From contig QCNJ01000009.1 of assembly GCA_003213235.1 (NCBI GenBank), positions 1 through 58,855 of the forward strand: a stretch of 58,855 nt of DNA, read 5' to 3'. Source of the DNA: Prochlorococcus sp. AG-424-P18. GTDB taxonomy: Bacteria > Cyanobacteriota > Cyanobacteriia > PCC-6307 > Cyanobiaceae. The translations under genes were made by a program, and so were the position numbers. Below the pieces are notes generated by a model. It searched no databases and was not told where the DNA came from. It saw nothing but the letters and a program-made list of their open reading frames with translations. Of this stretch, positions 1 to 6,035 are shown piece by piece (the stretch's first letter is position 1; every line of letters begins with the position of its first letter).

Positions 1-91
1 AGTTTACAACCAATGCGAATAAACCCATCATTGCCATTCTTCCATTGGTTCTCTCGGCATTTTGCCAATAAGTTGGTTTTGAGTTTTCCAT
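1..91 (-). CDS. hli: high-light-inducible protein (Hli), C-terminus outside window
   Basis: Read on the minus strand from ATG at 91, the first 30 codons encode a protein with the Hli/LHC-like helix signature ERTNGRMAMMG. The rest lies beyond base 1. Hli proteins are single-helix thylakoid proteins that bind chlorophyll and carotenoid and protect photosystems under high light and nutrient stress. It is the most distal gene of the minus-strand hli cluster that occupies the first 800 bases. The family call rests on the E-x-x-N-G-R-x-A-M-x-G motif; the full length cannot be judged. Confidence 0.85.
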   Translation of the reverse strand, partial: MENSKPTYWQNAERTNGRMAMMGLFALVVN

Positions 92-126
92 TTTTTAATT
101 GTTCGTTAATAAGAGTGATTAAATTT

Positions 127-213
127 TTATAGTGCGTAAGCAATACTTGGTGCTATCGCAGTAGTAATTACTGCAATGCCAAATAGTGATATGGCAATTA
201 GATATGTTTTCAT
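127..213 (-). CDS. 28-residue hydrophobic peptide in the hli cluster
   Basis: ATG at 213 opens 28 codons ending in TAA at 127. Nearly the whole peptide is a hydrophobic helix ending in SIAYAL, so it could be a one-helix membrane peptide; the AYA near the end also resembles a signal-peptidase site. Its start overlaps the stop of the upstream 37-residue gene (ATGA overlap), which suggests coupled translation. I do not recognise a family. Position inside an hli cluster suggests a thylakoid or envelope role, but that is inference. Confidence 0.55.
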   Translation of the reverse strand: MKTYLIAISLFGIAVITTAIAPSIAYAL

Positions 214-323
214 AAGAGTCCTACTTTTCCTGCTGTAATACCCACAGTAAGAAAGAAACCAAACTCTAAAAGGTCTTTAGCACTTGAAGGAACTGAGTTA
301 AATAAAGATGAGATGAAAATCAT
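210..323 (-). CDS. 37-residue conserved small membrane protein
   Basis: ATG at 323 opens 37 codons, ending in TGA inside the start of the next gene. It is paralogous to the 34-residue gene at 29120-29224. Both share the pattern L-F-x-N-S-x-P, then DL-EF-x-FFL-x-VG-x-TAG and a final GL. The second half forms one short hydrophobic helix with TAG/GL. Both copies lie near hli genes. Function is unknown; conservation between the two copies is the main evidence that it is a real gene. Confidence 0.65.
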   Translation of the reverse strand: MIFISSLFNSVPSSAKDLLEFGFFLTVGITAGKVGLL

Positions 324-338
324 TTTGATACATGTCCT

Positions 339-521
339 CTAAGCCCCTTGGGGAACATAGTTATACACCGGGGAAATTAATCCGCCGCCATCATCATCGT
401 CATCATCATCATTCCATGGCAAATCACTCAACATTAATCCACTAACAAGAAATACTGTTATGACCGGCATAAAAGGAAAAAGTATAGTGTTAATCCAAGT
501 GTTAATTCCTGCCTCGAGCAT
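339..521 (-). CDS. small membrane protein with poly-Asp segment
   Basis: A 60-residue ORF whose ATG overlaps the stop of the upstream hli gene (TAATG at 519-523). Residues 8-31 form one hydrophobic helix. It is followed by N and seven consecutive Asp residues, three Gly, and a short tail ending in YVPQGA. The Asp run is encoded by a GAT/GAC triplet repeat (about 389-412), so its length may vary among strains. No family is recognised. The stop-start coupling to two hli genes suggests co-production with Hli proteins. Confidence 0.6.
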   Translation of the reverse strand: MLEAGINTWINTILFPFMPVITVFLVSGLMLSDLPWNDDDDDDDGGGLISPVYNYVPQGA

Positions 522-655
522 TACACAAAGCCTGGAATAATTTGTCCTGTTGTTAGATAAGCGCCAATAAGAGCAATAAAGCCCATCATTGCAAATCTGC
601 CGTTAAGCTTCTCAGCTATAACTTTTTCCTTCTCAACTGTTTTTGTGTTTGTCAT
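521..655 (-). CDS. hli: high-light-inducible protein (Hli), 44 aa
   Basis: The true start is ATG at 655 rather than the longer open frame upstream, because 655-657 is the stop of the preceding hli gene (TAATG overlap) and the protein then begins MTNTKTVEKEK. The chlorophyll-binding helix carries EKLNGRFAMMGFIALIGAY and the tail is TTGQIIPGFV, as in short Prochlorococcus Hli proteins. It is expected in thylakoid membranes, associated with photosystem assembly or photoprotection. It is the second gene of a tightly coupled operon with 655-762 and 339-521. Confidence 0.92.
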   Translation of the reverse strand: MTNTKTVEKEKVIAEKLNGRFAMMGFIALIGAYLTTGQIIPGFV

Positions 656-762
656 TAGAACCAACCAGGAATAATTTGACCAGTTGTTACGTATGCGCCA
701 ACAGCTGCAACGAAACCGAGCATTGCTGCCCAACCGTTAAATCTTTCTGCTTCAGGAGTCAT
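655..762 (-). CDS. hli: high-light-inducible protein (Hli), 35 aa
   Basis: A 35-residue single-helix protein beginning MTPEAERFNGWAAMLG and ending in TTGQIIPGWF, the typical short Hli form. The encoded protein is identical to that of 31572-31679 although the DNA differs at synonymous positions. It leads the hli operon and its stop overlaps the next start. An HLR1-type direct repeat at 780-797 lies just upstream, which fits control by the response regulator RpaB in high light. Confidence 0.93.
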   Translation of the reverse strand: MTPEAERFNGWAAMLGFVAAVGAYVTTGQIIPGWF

Positions 763-779
763 TTTTATAAAGGGTGATT

Positions 780-797
780 TATGTAAACTAATGTAAC
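780..797 (-). promoter_or_regulatory. HLR1-type direct repeat (RpaB site) upstream of hli
   Basis: On the minus strand the sequence reads GTTACATT-AG-TTTACATA. This matches the published HLR1 form (G/T)TTACA(T/A)(T/A) repeated with a 2-nt gap. A third half-site, TTTACATT, lies at 811-818. It begins 18 bases before the hli ATG. HLR1 is bound by RpaB at high-light-responsive cyanobacterial promoters; use here is inferred from the match. Confidence 0.7.
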
Positions 798-908
798 ATT
801 AATATTAATTAATGTAAAGAAATTGGTTATTAATGCTTATATTTATATTAAGTCTATACATTTCTGTTACATATATGTATAAAAATAATATTTAAGAATA
901 AGAAATAA

Positions 909-1406
909 TTATTTGCCATTTCTCATTTGTTCAAACATGTATAGATAGTACTGAGGATAAGTATTAGTCAAACTTTCAAGTCTCTCTTCGGTCATTTCCA
1001 TCCCTTCAGGTAACTTAACTAAATTAGGTATTGCTTTTTTAGTAGCTTCACGACAAGAATTTATTCTGCTAATTACTTCAGATCTAATATCATTTTTAAT
1101 TGATCCATCATTTTCAAACATATTATTTATATCCAAACTGTTTCCATCTAAAAGAGCAATTAAAACTTCATCTGATTTTTTTAAGGCGTCTTCATTTTCT
1201 TTCCCTTTGTTAATCTCAAAACTATAAATACAACCTCCCATAGCTACTACTCTTGCAAGACATTGATCATTTCCAATTTCACTACATGGAAGTTTAAATG
1301 ACTTTTCTATTTTATTTAAATCGTAACCCTTCTCACCTTCTGGAAAGCCAGCGTAAGCATATGCAGGTAATATTAGAATTAATATAAAAGCAAAAATCTT
1401 ATTCAA
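909..1406 (-). CDS. secreted hypothetical protein, 165 aa
   Basis: The protein starts MNKIFAFILILILPAYAYAG, a clear Sec signal peptide with probable cleavage after AYA. The mature part is about 145 residues, helical and charged, with Cys at the CSEIGNDQC stretch (two residues), in GGCIYSF and in INSCREA, so disulfides are possible in the periplasm. I recognise no family. It stands alone between the hli operon and the interrupted small gene at 1523-1696. Confidence 0.7.
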   Translation of the reverse strand: MNKIFAFILILILPAYAYAGFPEGEKGYDLNKIEKSFKLPCSEIGNDQCLARVVAMGGCIYSFEINKGKENEDALKKSDEVLIALLDGNSLDINNMFENDGSIKNDIRSEVISRINSCREATKKAIPNLVKLPEGMEMTEERLESLTNTYPQYYLYMFEQMRNGK

Positions 1407-1522
1407 AATATCTAACCCTTCTTTTTAAAATAAAAATATACTTAGTTAATATAAATCATCAAAAAGTAAACCATTAATTTTTAGAAATTAAATATATTAA
1501 AACACTCTCATCACAAGTAAAA

Positions 1523-1696
1523 TTAACTCGCTGCATCTTCTTTAGCCCATGTTTTATGTTTTTGATCTAGATCAGAAACTAAGTTTTTTTGATATGTCAA
1601 CTTCAAGTGATTATGAACTAGCTGATCTTTAGTTAGAGTCATATCATTTGACTAAAAATTCAATGGTTCAACTTTTATCGCTTTTTTATTTTCCAT
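1523..1696 (-). pseudogene. small gene interrupted by in-frame amber codon
   Basis: ATG at 1696 has a good Shine-Dalgarno sequence (GGAGAAG, about 5 nt upstream) and opens MENKKAIKVEPLNF. Codon 15 is TAG (1654-1652). The same frame then runs on for a further 43 codons to TAA at 1523, encoding a charged helical tail with DLDQKHKTWAKED. A downstream ATG at 1641 could restart a 39-residue product. The continuous frame around a single stop suggests a gene broken by one substitution. Family unknown. Confidence 0.5.
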
Positions 1697-1827
1697 ACAT
1701 CTTCTCCAAATATTTAATTTCGATTTAATTTATAAAATGCTTTTACAACAAACCCCAGAAATTTAACTTTTTATTTGTCTTTGCTTAATTTACTAAAGTA
1801 AATTCTTACATTACTCTCAATTAAATT

Positions 1828-2127
1828 TTAAGTTCTTTCAATTGGAGCCATAGTTAAACCTTTACTGACTAGTTGCTCGTGATAAAATTCAGCCTGTTCA
1901 AAATTACCCCTCCATACTTCTGCGGAACCTGACTTGTCTACTTTAATGGCTAGATCCCATGATCTCTTTTCACTCATTCCTGGAATTATTGACAAAAGGG
2001 ATTTTGCTACATGTTGAAACGTATTAAAGTTATCATCCAGAACTATCACTCTTGCTTCTGGATATTTTTGTTTTGCAGTCTTTGGTTCTAAGACTGTAGT
2101 AGGTGAAGTGGTAGATAATTCCATCAT
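1828..2127 (-). CDS. clpS: ClpS-like adaptor protein, 99 aa
   Basis: ClpS adaptors bind the N-domain of ClpA/ClpC and deliver N-degron substrates to the Clp protease. Residues 26-37 carry VIVLDDNFNTF, which corresponds to the family motif LLDDNHNTF that forms the N-degron pocket. The middle retains SWDLAIKVDKSGSAEVWRG and the end EFYHEQLVSKGL. The first 20 residues are a loose, disordered extension. The start overlaps the stop of the preceding 63-residue gene (TAATG). It appears to be a divergent cyanobacterial ClpS paralogue; substrate range cannot be judged. Confidence 0.85.
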   Translation of the reverse strand: MMELSTTSPTTVLEPKTAKQKYPEARVIVLDDNFNTFQHVAKSLLSIIPGMSEKRSWDLAIKVDKSGSAEVWRGNFEQAEFYHEQLVSKGLTMAPIERT

Positions 2128-2318
2128 TACTGTTGCTGCTGTTGATTAGCTACTGACTGTTTAAATACTAGTTTTCTTGCATGTCTATTGAGACCAGACC
2201 ATGTTGCGGTTTTCCGTTGGGCTAATAAAATCACTTTCTGCTTATTCTTGGGAGTTAAATTATATTTCTTTAAAAGTTTTCCAAGGGCTATGGAATTAAT
2301 AGAGTTGCAAGTATTCAT
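2127..2318 (-). CDS. hypothetical basic protein, 63 aa
   Basis: A Lys-rich 63-residue protein ending in a run of Gln (QQQQQ). It is the middle gene of a three-gene set: its ATG overlaps the stop of the MarR-like gene and its stop overlaps the start of clpS (both TAATG). It has no membrane segment and no motif I recognise. Coupling to clpS suggests a linked role, by context only. Confidence 0.6.
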   Translation of the reverse strand: MNTCNSINSIALGKLLKKYNLTPKNKQKVILLAQRKTATWSGLNRHARKLVFKQSVANQQQQQ

Positions 2319-2533
2319 TACTCCTCATAATCTATTTCATAATCCTTTACGTCTTCATAAAGGGAACTAAAAGACTTTTCTATTAAATCCTTTCCTTTCC
2401 TGGTTAGTTTCAAATGTGTTCTCCTTTTATCTTTTGGATCTGATTCTTTTGAAATTAAACCTAAGCCAGCTTTGCCTAGTCTGTGATATCTACTTAAATA
2501 GTCTGTGAGTCTTGATTCACTAGCTTTACTCAT
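2318..2533 (-). CDS. short MarR-like winged-helix protein, 71 aa
   Basis: The segment LISKESDPKDKRRTHLKLTRKGKDLIEK matches the beta-wing and following helix of MarR-family regulators (the DPxDRR...LTxKG pattern). The usual family length is about 140 residues. The 71 residues here keep only the wing half and a few upstream helices, with no complete dimerisation helices. It could be a truncated regulator, a small DNA-binding partner or an anti-regulator. It heads the operon with the 63-residue protein and clpS. Confidence 0.6.
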   Translation of the reverse strand: MSKASESRLTDYLSRYHRLGKAGLGLISKESDPKDKRRTHLKLTRKGKDLIEKSFSSLYEDVKDYEIDYEE

Positions 2534-2552
2534 ATTAAAGTTTTCCTCTGAA

Positions 2553-2705
2553 TTACTCGTTAAATAGTTTTATCCTTTTTTTTAACTTTTTAATTGGTTT
2601 TACCGCTGTATTGTCGTCCATCTTTTGTCCAATATCCCACTTTAAGTCCACATGACCACGGATAGTCTTTATAAATCCCTTTATGTACCTATTGTTTGTT
2701 GACAT
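2553..2705 (-). CDS. hypothetical protein, about 50 aa
   Basis: An open frame with ATG at 2705 starting MSTNNRYIKGFIKTIRGH, rich in Lys and ending KKLKKRIKLFNE. The frame extends upstream to a GTG at 2735 (60 residues). Neither start has a clear ribosome-binding site, so the start is uncertain. It lies 19 bases upstream of the MarR-like gene on the same strand. No family is recognised. Confidence 0.45.
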   Translation of the reverse strand: MSTNNRYIKGFIKTIRGHVDLKWDIGQKMDDNTAVKPIKKLKKRIKLFNE

Positions 2706-2761
2706 GGTAGTACTGTCATGTGGACAAGTCTTCACTAAGAATGGACTTATTACCTTTAGGC

Positions 2762-2805
2762 AAGCGGACTAAATCCTCGTGGAGTTTACAGACTTTAGCC
2801 CGCTT
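2762..2805. other. long hairpin, possible terminator or structured RNA
   Basis: The arms 2762-2773 and 2794-2805 are complementary over 12 bases, with a single G-U pair if transcribed on the minus strand (an A-C mismatch on the plus strand). The loop is 20 nt. The plus strand continues with TTTATTTTTAT, like a terminator tail, yet no plus-strand gene precedes it. On the minus strand it would sit in the leader of the gene at 2553-2705. Confidence 0.5.
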
Positions 2806-2828
2806 TATTTTTATAGCTATGGAAATTT

Positions 2829-2867
2829 TAAATGAGATTTAAAGCTCCTTTAAACTAAATAATCTAT
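2829..2867 (+). promoter_or_regulatory. conserved 39-bp upstream element with palindrome, copy 1
   Basis: These 39 bases match 14401-14439 with one difference, and both lie upstream of paralogous MHP-type microprotein genes. The core is the inverted repeat TTTAAAG-CTC-CTTTAAA. It is followed by TAAATAATCTAT, which can serve as a -10 region. The arrangement suggests a promoter with a palindromic operator, or a short hairpin at the 5' end of the mRNA. Confidence 0.6.
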
Positions 2868-2891
2868 GAATAAAAATATGAGTAATTAATT

Positions 2892-3044
2892 ATGCATCCA
2901 GGCAAAGTAATAACTGATCCAAGAATTAATGACACTTATTATGATCCAGATTTAGATAAGCTTTATCAATACGTCAAACTTGGGGATTATCCTCCAGAAT
3001 GGATTGATACAACTCCATATGAAGAGGATAATTTTTTTGCTTAA
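2892..3044 (+). CDS. acidic, Tyr-rich microprotein, 50 aa (MHP family, copy 1)
   Basis: ATG at 2892 opens a 50-residue protein beginning MHPGKVITDPRINDTYYDPD. It is paralogous to 14467-14634 (MHPSKVVKDPKINDTYYDPD), and both share DKLYQYVKxGDxPPEW and an acidic tail. No signal or membrane segment is seen. The pair also shares the upstream element. The conserved protein together with the conserved promoter makes it a convincing gene of unknown function. The secreted hydrolase-like gene begins 5 bases after its stop. Confidence 0.75.
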   Translation: MHPGKVITDPRINDTYYDPDLDKLYQYVKLGDYPPEWIDTTPYEEDNFFA

Positions 3045-3049
3045 ATCGG

Positions 3050-4024
3050 ATGCTAAAGCAATTTTATATCGATACTTTTTCAAACCTTACAAGATTATTC
3101 AAAATTGGGATATTTGCTGCCCTTTTATCCACTTTTGAAGTCTATGGTTATGACGGTCCGCTTTTTGATGCAATGGCTCAATTAGATGAAAAACCAGGAT
3201 TTGAAAAAGCTATTTCTAGAGTGAGAGATGCTGGAATTTATAAGATTGCGCTTTTTGCCAGAAGTAAAGAATACTTAGGTGAAAATGAAAAAGCATTACT
3301 CAATTTGCATAGAGACAACAAAGACTTAATAGTGCTTGGTGCACCAAAGTATTTTTTGCATAAAAATGACATTGGTAAATCCTTCACAAAGCGAACTTTG
3401 AAAAATATTGATAAATATAAATATTCTTTTGTAGGAGAAATCTTATTCACTCATGCAGACAAGTGTAATACTACTTCGCGCCAGCATGAATCAGGAGAAA
3501 TATATAGAGATCCATCAGGAAAAGGGTTTGCTGACTTTTTAGTGAAGGTTTCTTCAAAGAATATTCCTGTTATGACACATTGGGAGTTTTATGCTTGGGA
3601 AAGAGATTGGCCTAAATTTTCTAAACTTTTCCTTGATTTCCCAAATCAAAAATTCATAATACCTCATATGGGTTTTGGGAGTCCAAAACAGGCCAAATTA
3701 GTCCTCTCAACTCATGACAATGTATATATGACGATATCGAAAAAAAATAAAAAAAAAAGAAACATCTGTGATCCTACTAAACAATCCAAATTAGGATCTG
3801 CATTTTTAAATGATGAAAAGCAATTAAAAAATGAATGGAAAGAAATCTTAATCGAGTATCAAGATAAATTGTTATTTGCCACTGATGCGCATAAAAAACA
3901 CCGCTGGAAAAAATATTCAAAAATAGTGAGGATTTATCGTGATATTTTAAATCAATTACCTGAAGAAGTTGCTAAAAAGATTGCTTACTTGAATGCTGAA
4001 AGGATTTATGACATAAAAAATTAG
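3050..4024 (+). CDS. secreted amidohydrolase-like protein, 324 aa
   Basis: A hydrophobic stretch at residues 14-33 (LTRLFKIGIFAALLSTFEVYG) looks like a signal peptide or anchor. The body resembles amidohydrolase-2-type TIM-barrel metal hydrolases: VGEILFTHAD, PVMTHWEFY, KFIIPHMGFG, LLFATDAHKK and the closing IAYLNAERIYDI, supplying candidate His and Asp metal ligands. The usual N-terminal H-x-H is not visible (YDGPLFDAM appears instead), so activity is uncertain. It directly follows the 50-residue microprotein gene. Confidence 0.6.
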   Translation: MLKQFYIDTFSNLTRLFKIGIFAALLSTFEVYGYDGPLFDAMAQLDEKPGFEKAISRVRDAGIYKIALFARSKEYLGENEKALLNLHRDNKDLIVLGAPKYFLHKNDIGKSFTKRTLKNIDKYKYSFVGEILFTHADKCNTTSRQHESGEIYRDPSGKGFADFLVKVSSKNIPVMTHWEFYAWERDWPKFSKLFLDFPNQKFIIPHMGFGSPKQAKLVLSTHDNVYMTISKKNKKKRNICDPTKQSKLGSAFLNDEKQLKNEWKEILIEYQDKLLFATDAHKKHRWKKYSKIVRIYRDILNQLPEEVAKKIAYLNAERIYDIKN

Positions 4025-4065
4025 ATAATTAAAAAAAGATTTAAATACTAGTCAACGTTTTTGGG

Positions 4066-4158
4066 ATGGCTGATAAGAAAAAGAAAAAGAAAAAGAAATG
4101 TAAAAAGAAAAAATGTTCAAACTGGAAAGGGGGTAAATGTATTTGTTATGGCCAATAG
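4066..4158 (+). CDS. Lys/Cys-rich microprotein, 30 aa
   Basis: ATG at 4066 opens 30 codons to TAG at 4156. After MAD come eight Lys, then C, KKKK, C, SNWKGGKCICYGQ. The four cysteines in a C-x4-C and C-x-C arrangement could bind a metal or form a small knuckle. It overlaps the next gene by 11 bases and lacks a clear ribosome-binding site. The ordered Trp/Gly/Cys tail argues against a chance frame. Confidence 0.45.
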   Translation: MADKKKKKKKKCKKKKCSNWKGGKCICYGQ

Positions 4159-5266
4159 ACTAGGTACGGTGATTGAAAGTCGATATAAAATTGGAGAGAT
4201 AAAACCCTTTCTTTTTGTGAAAAAATTATTATACATTTTTCTAGTATTGATGTCTTTTACCACTGACAATTCATACTCATGGGAAAAGGTACCTGTTCCA
4301 GATTCTGTAGATAAAAAAACAAAATCTCCTTGGAATTTTTCTGAAGACTTTGAAAATCAAGAAGAAGGAAAATTAAAAGTTGTCAACCCTAACCCTTCAT
4401 CCTCAAATTTTCCTTCTGGTGGGGGTACAGAAAAATCATTCAACCAAATATTTCGAATCTACGATAAGGGAGCAGGTTTAAAACCATTTAGAATTAAAAA
4501 AGATCTTGATGGCAATAAGTATCTTGAAGTTACAGTAAAACATGGATGGAATAATGATCCTCTTAAAGAAGGTTCAGGAAAAGAAACAGAAAGAGCAATA
4601 TTTGAGACAAAGCAAAGAAGCACTTTAAATAAAGAAATATGGATTGGTTTTAAAACAAGACTTCCTAAAGATTTTAAACATACAGATGGCAGAGTAACGT
4701 TTTTTGAATTTAAAAATCGACATGCATATATGAGAACGCATCCTCTTGTAAGAATAAGTTTTGATGACACTGGAAAAACATTAAAAATAGCAGGTAATAC
4801 TGCCGGTACTGGTTTCAATAGAAGGAATAGAGAAGATAATATTAAGCATCGCATTGATATAAAATATAAAAAAAATGATTCGAATTGGTTTGTGCGTAAT
4901 GAAAAAACTAGAGGTGAAAAAAAAATAAGAAATAATTTTAAACTCACACCGAACAAAACATTTAGTGTGACTCAATTAGGTGAATGGAGCACGTATAAAA
5001 TTGGAATATATAATACAAAGGATGATGATGGTTTTGTAAAAGTCTTCAAAGATAAGAAATTAATATTTGATTACAAAGGTATAACATCTGACTGGAAAGG
5101 AAAATACACTGGTACTAATGTAAGAATAGGTGTTTATAGACACTCGGGAAAACAAATTGGAATTGAATACCCCGATCAATCTATCCATTTTGATGATTTT
5201 ATTGTCGTCTCAGATCAAAAAACTTTAGACCAATTGATCAGAAAGAATGAAAAACCCAATGATTGA
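4148..5266 (+). CDS. secreted polysaccharide-lyase-like protein, about 372 aa
   Basis: The frame opens further upstream (TTG at 4061), but that part overlaps another gene. I choose ATG at 4148; a GTG at 4217 (VKKLLYIFLVLMSF) would give an even cleaner signal peptide. The body resembles heparin-lyase/PL20-like jelly-roll proteins: ERAIFETKQRSTL (acid/Arg cluster), EIWIGFKTRLPKDF, GEWSTYKIGIYN and NVRIGVYRHSG. Such enzymes cleave acidic polysaccharides outside the cell. The substrate is unknown, and family membership is inferred from motif spacing. Confidence 0.6.
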   Translation: MANRLGTVIESRYKIGEIKPFLFVKKLLYIFLVLMSFTTDNSYSWEKVPVPDSVDKKTKSPWNFSEDFENQEEGKLKVVNPNPSSSNFPSGGGTEKSFNQIFRIYDKGAGLKPFRIKKDLDGNKYLEVTVKHGWNNDPLKEGSGKETERAIFETKQRSTLNKEIWIGFKTRLPKDFKHTDGRVTFFEFKNRHAYMRTHPLVRISFDDTGKTLKIAGNTAGTGFNRRNREDNIKHRIDIKYKKNDSNWFVRNEKTRGEKKIRNNFKLTPNKTFSVTQLGEWSTYKIGIYNTKDDDGFVKVFKDKKLIFDYKGITSDWKGKYTGTNVRIGVYRHSGKQIGIEYPDQSIHFDDFIVVSDQKTLDQLIRKNEKPND

Positions 5267-5396
5267 TTAAATTAAATAGAAAGAGCGGTAACTATATTCT
5301 TAACGTTATTATGTAGATAATTTAACCAGAATTTAAAGTGACGGACTCGCATTTTGAAGAAAAGAAAGAGAATATAAAGAAAAAAAGGTAATTCCA

Positions 5397-5654
5397 ATGG
5401 AATCAACCAAAATACCAAAAATGATTATTAAAAAACAACTTAAAAAGGGAGTTATCAATAAACAACTTAAAAAGGGAGTTATCAAGAAACAGCTTAAAAA
5501 GGGAGTTATCAAGAAACAGCTTAAAAAGGTTGATAAAGCAATTGTTGAAATTGCAGAAATGAAATTTGAAAATTATGAAGAAAAAGAAGAAAAACTAGAC
5601 GCGCTTGTTTTTTTAAAGAATCAAATATTGACAGAAGCTAGGGAATTACTATGA
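5397..5654 (+). CDS. Lys-rich repeat protein, 85 aa
   Basis: The N-terminal half consists of four 9-residue repeats of the type IKKQLKKGV (residues 11-46). It is followed by a coiled-coil-like acidic and basic helix, ending in LTEAREL. The first half is strongly basic and could bind nucleic acid or membranes; this is inference. Its stop overlaps the next ATG (ATGA). The repeat DNA is near-identical, so the copy number is likely unstable. Confidence 0.65.
   Translation: MESTKIPKMIIKKQLKKGVINKQLKKGVIKKQLKKGVIKKQLKKVDKAIVEIAEMKFENYEEKEEKLDALVFLKNQILTEARELL
5427..5534 (+). repeat. 27-bp tandem repeat, four units, inside a CDS
   Basis: Four consecutive 27-bp units begin at 5427, 5454, 5481 and 5508 and differ at only a few positions. 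Each encodes nine residues, so gain or loss of a unit keeps the frame. The last unit diverges at its end. Confidence 0.9.
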
Positions 5655-5815
5655 ACGGAAGACTAGACAAGGTTGCTATGACCAATAAACTAATGCAACT
5701 CAAGAGAGAACTGCACTACAAATGTGCGATTGGTGAAAAGGGGAAATGGGAATGTATAGGAGCAAACGAATATCTCAACAGAGTGTTTGATGCATTAGAT
5801 GAATTTTGGCAGTAA
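5651..5815 (+). CDS. hypothetical protein, 54 aa
   Basis: ATG at 5651 overlaps the TGA of the repeat-protein gene. The product begins MNGRLDKVAMTNKLMQLKRE and contains two Cys (KCAIGEKGKWEC) and a C-terminal helix (YLNRVFDALDEFW). It appears to be a small soluble helical protein. No family is recognised. Translational coupling to 5397-5654 supports its reality. Confidence 0.6.
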   Translation: MNGRLDKVAMTNKLMQLKRELHYKCAIGEKGKWECIGANEYLNRVFDALDEFWQ

Positions 5816-5876
5816 ATACTAAACAAAAAAAAGAATTGATATAGCGACTTGTTGGGCTACTAAAAGAATTTCTGTT

Positions 5877-6035
5877 ATGGATAATCTAGAAAGATATGAA
5901 GACAGTTATGCAATAGCAGAAGAATTTAGAGAGTGGATACTGCATATAGGAGAAAAGAATGAAAATTTAAGAGATTCTTTTTTAAACTTACCAAAGGAAT
6001 TAAAAGAATTATTAGACCAAAAAGTCAACGATTAA
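5877..6035 (+). CDS. hypothetical protein, 52 aa
   Basis: ATG at 5877 opens MDNLERYEDSYAIAEEFREW, an acidic helical protein ending LLDQKVND. Its TAA is immediately followed by the ATG of the next gene (TAAATG, no gap), so the two are probably cotranslated. No motif is recognised. Confidence 0.55.
   Translation: MDNLERYEDSYAIAEEFREWILHIGEKNENLRDSFLNLPKELKELLDQKVND

Noticed and set aside
2188..2370. 60-residue plus-strand ORF
   Set aside because: It lies wholly opposite the coupled 63-residue and MarR-like genes and has no recognisable motif.
4061..4147. N-terminal TTG extension of the lyase-like gene
   Set aside because: It is a shifted-frame reading of the Lys/Cys microprotein; no signal peptide results.
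4459..4975. Minus-strand ORFs of 165 and 64 residues
   Set aside because: Antisense to the lyase-like gene; low-complexity hydrophobic translation typical of AT-rich complement.
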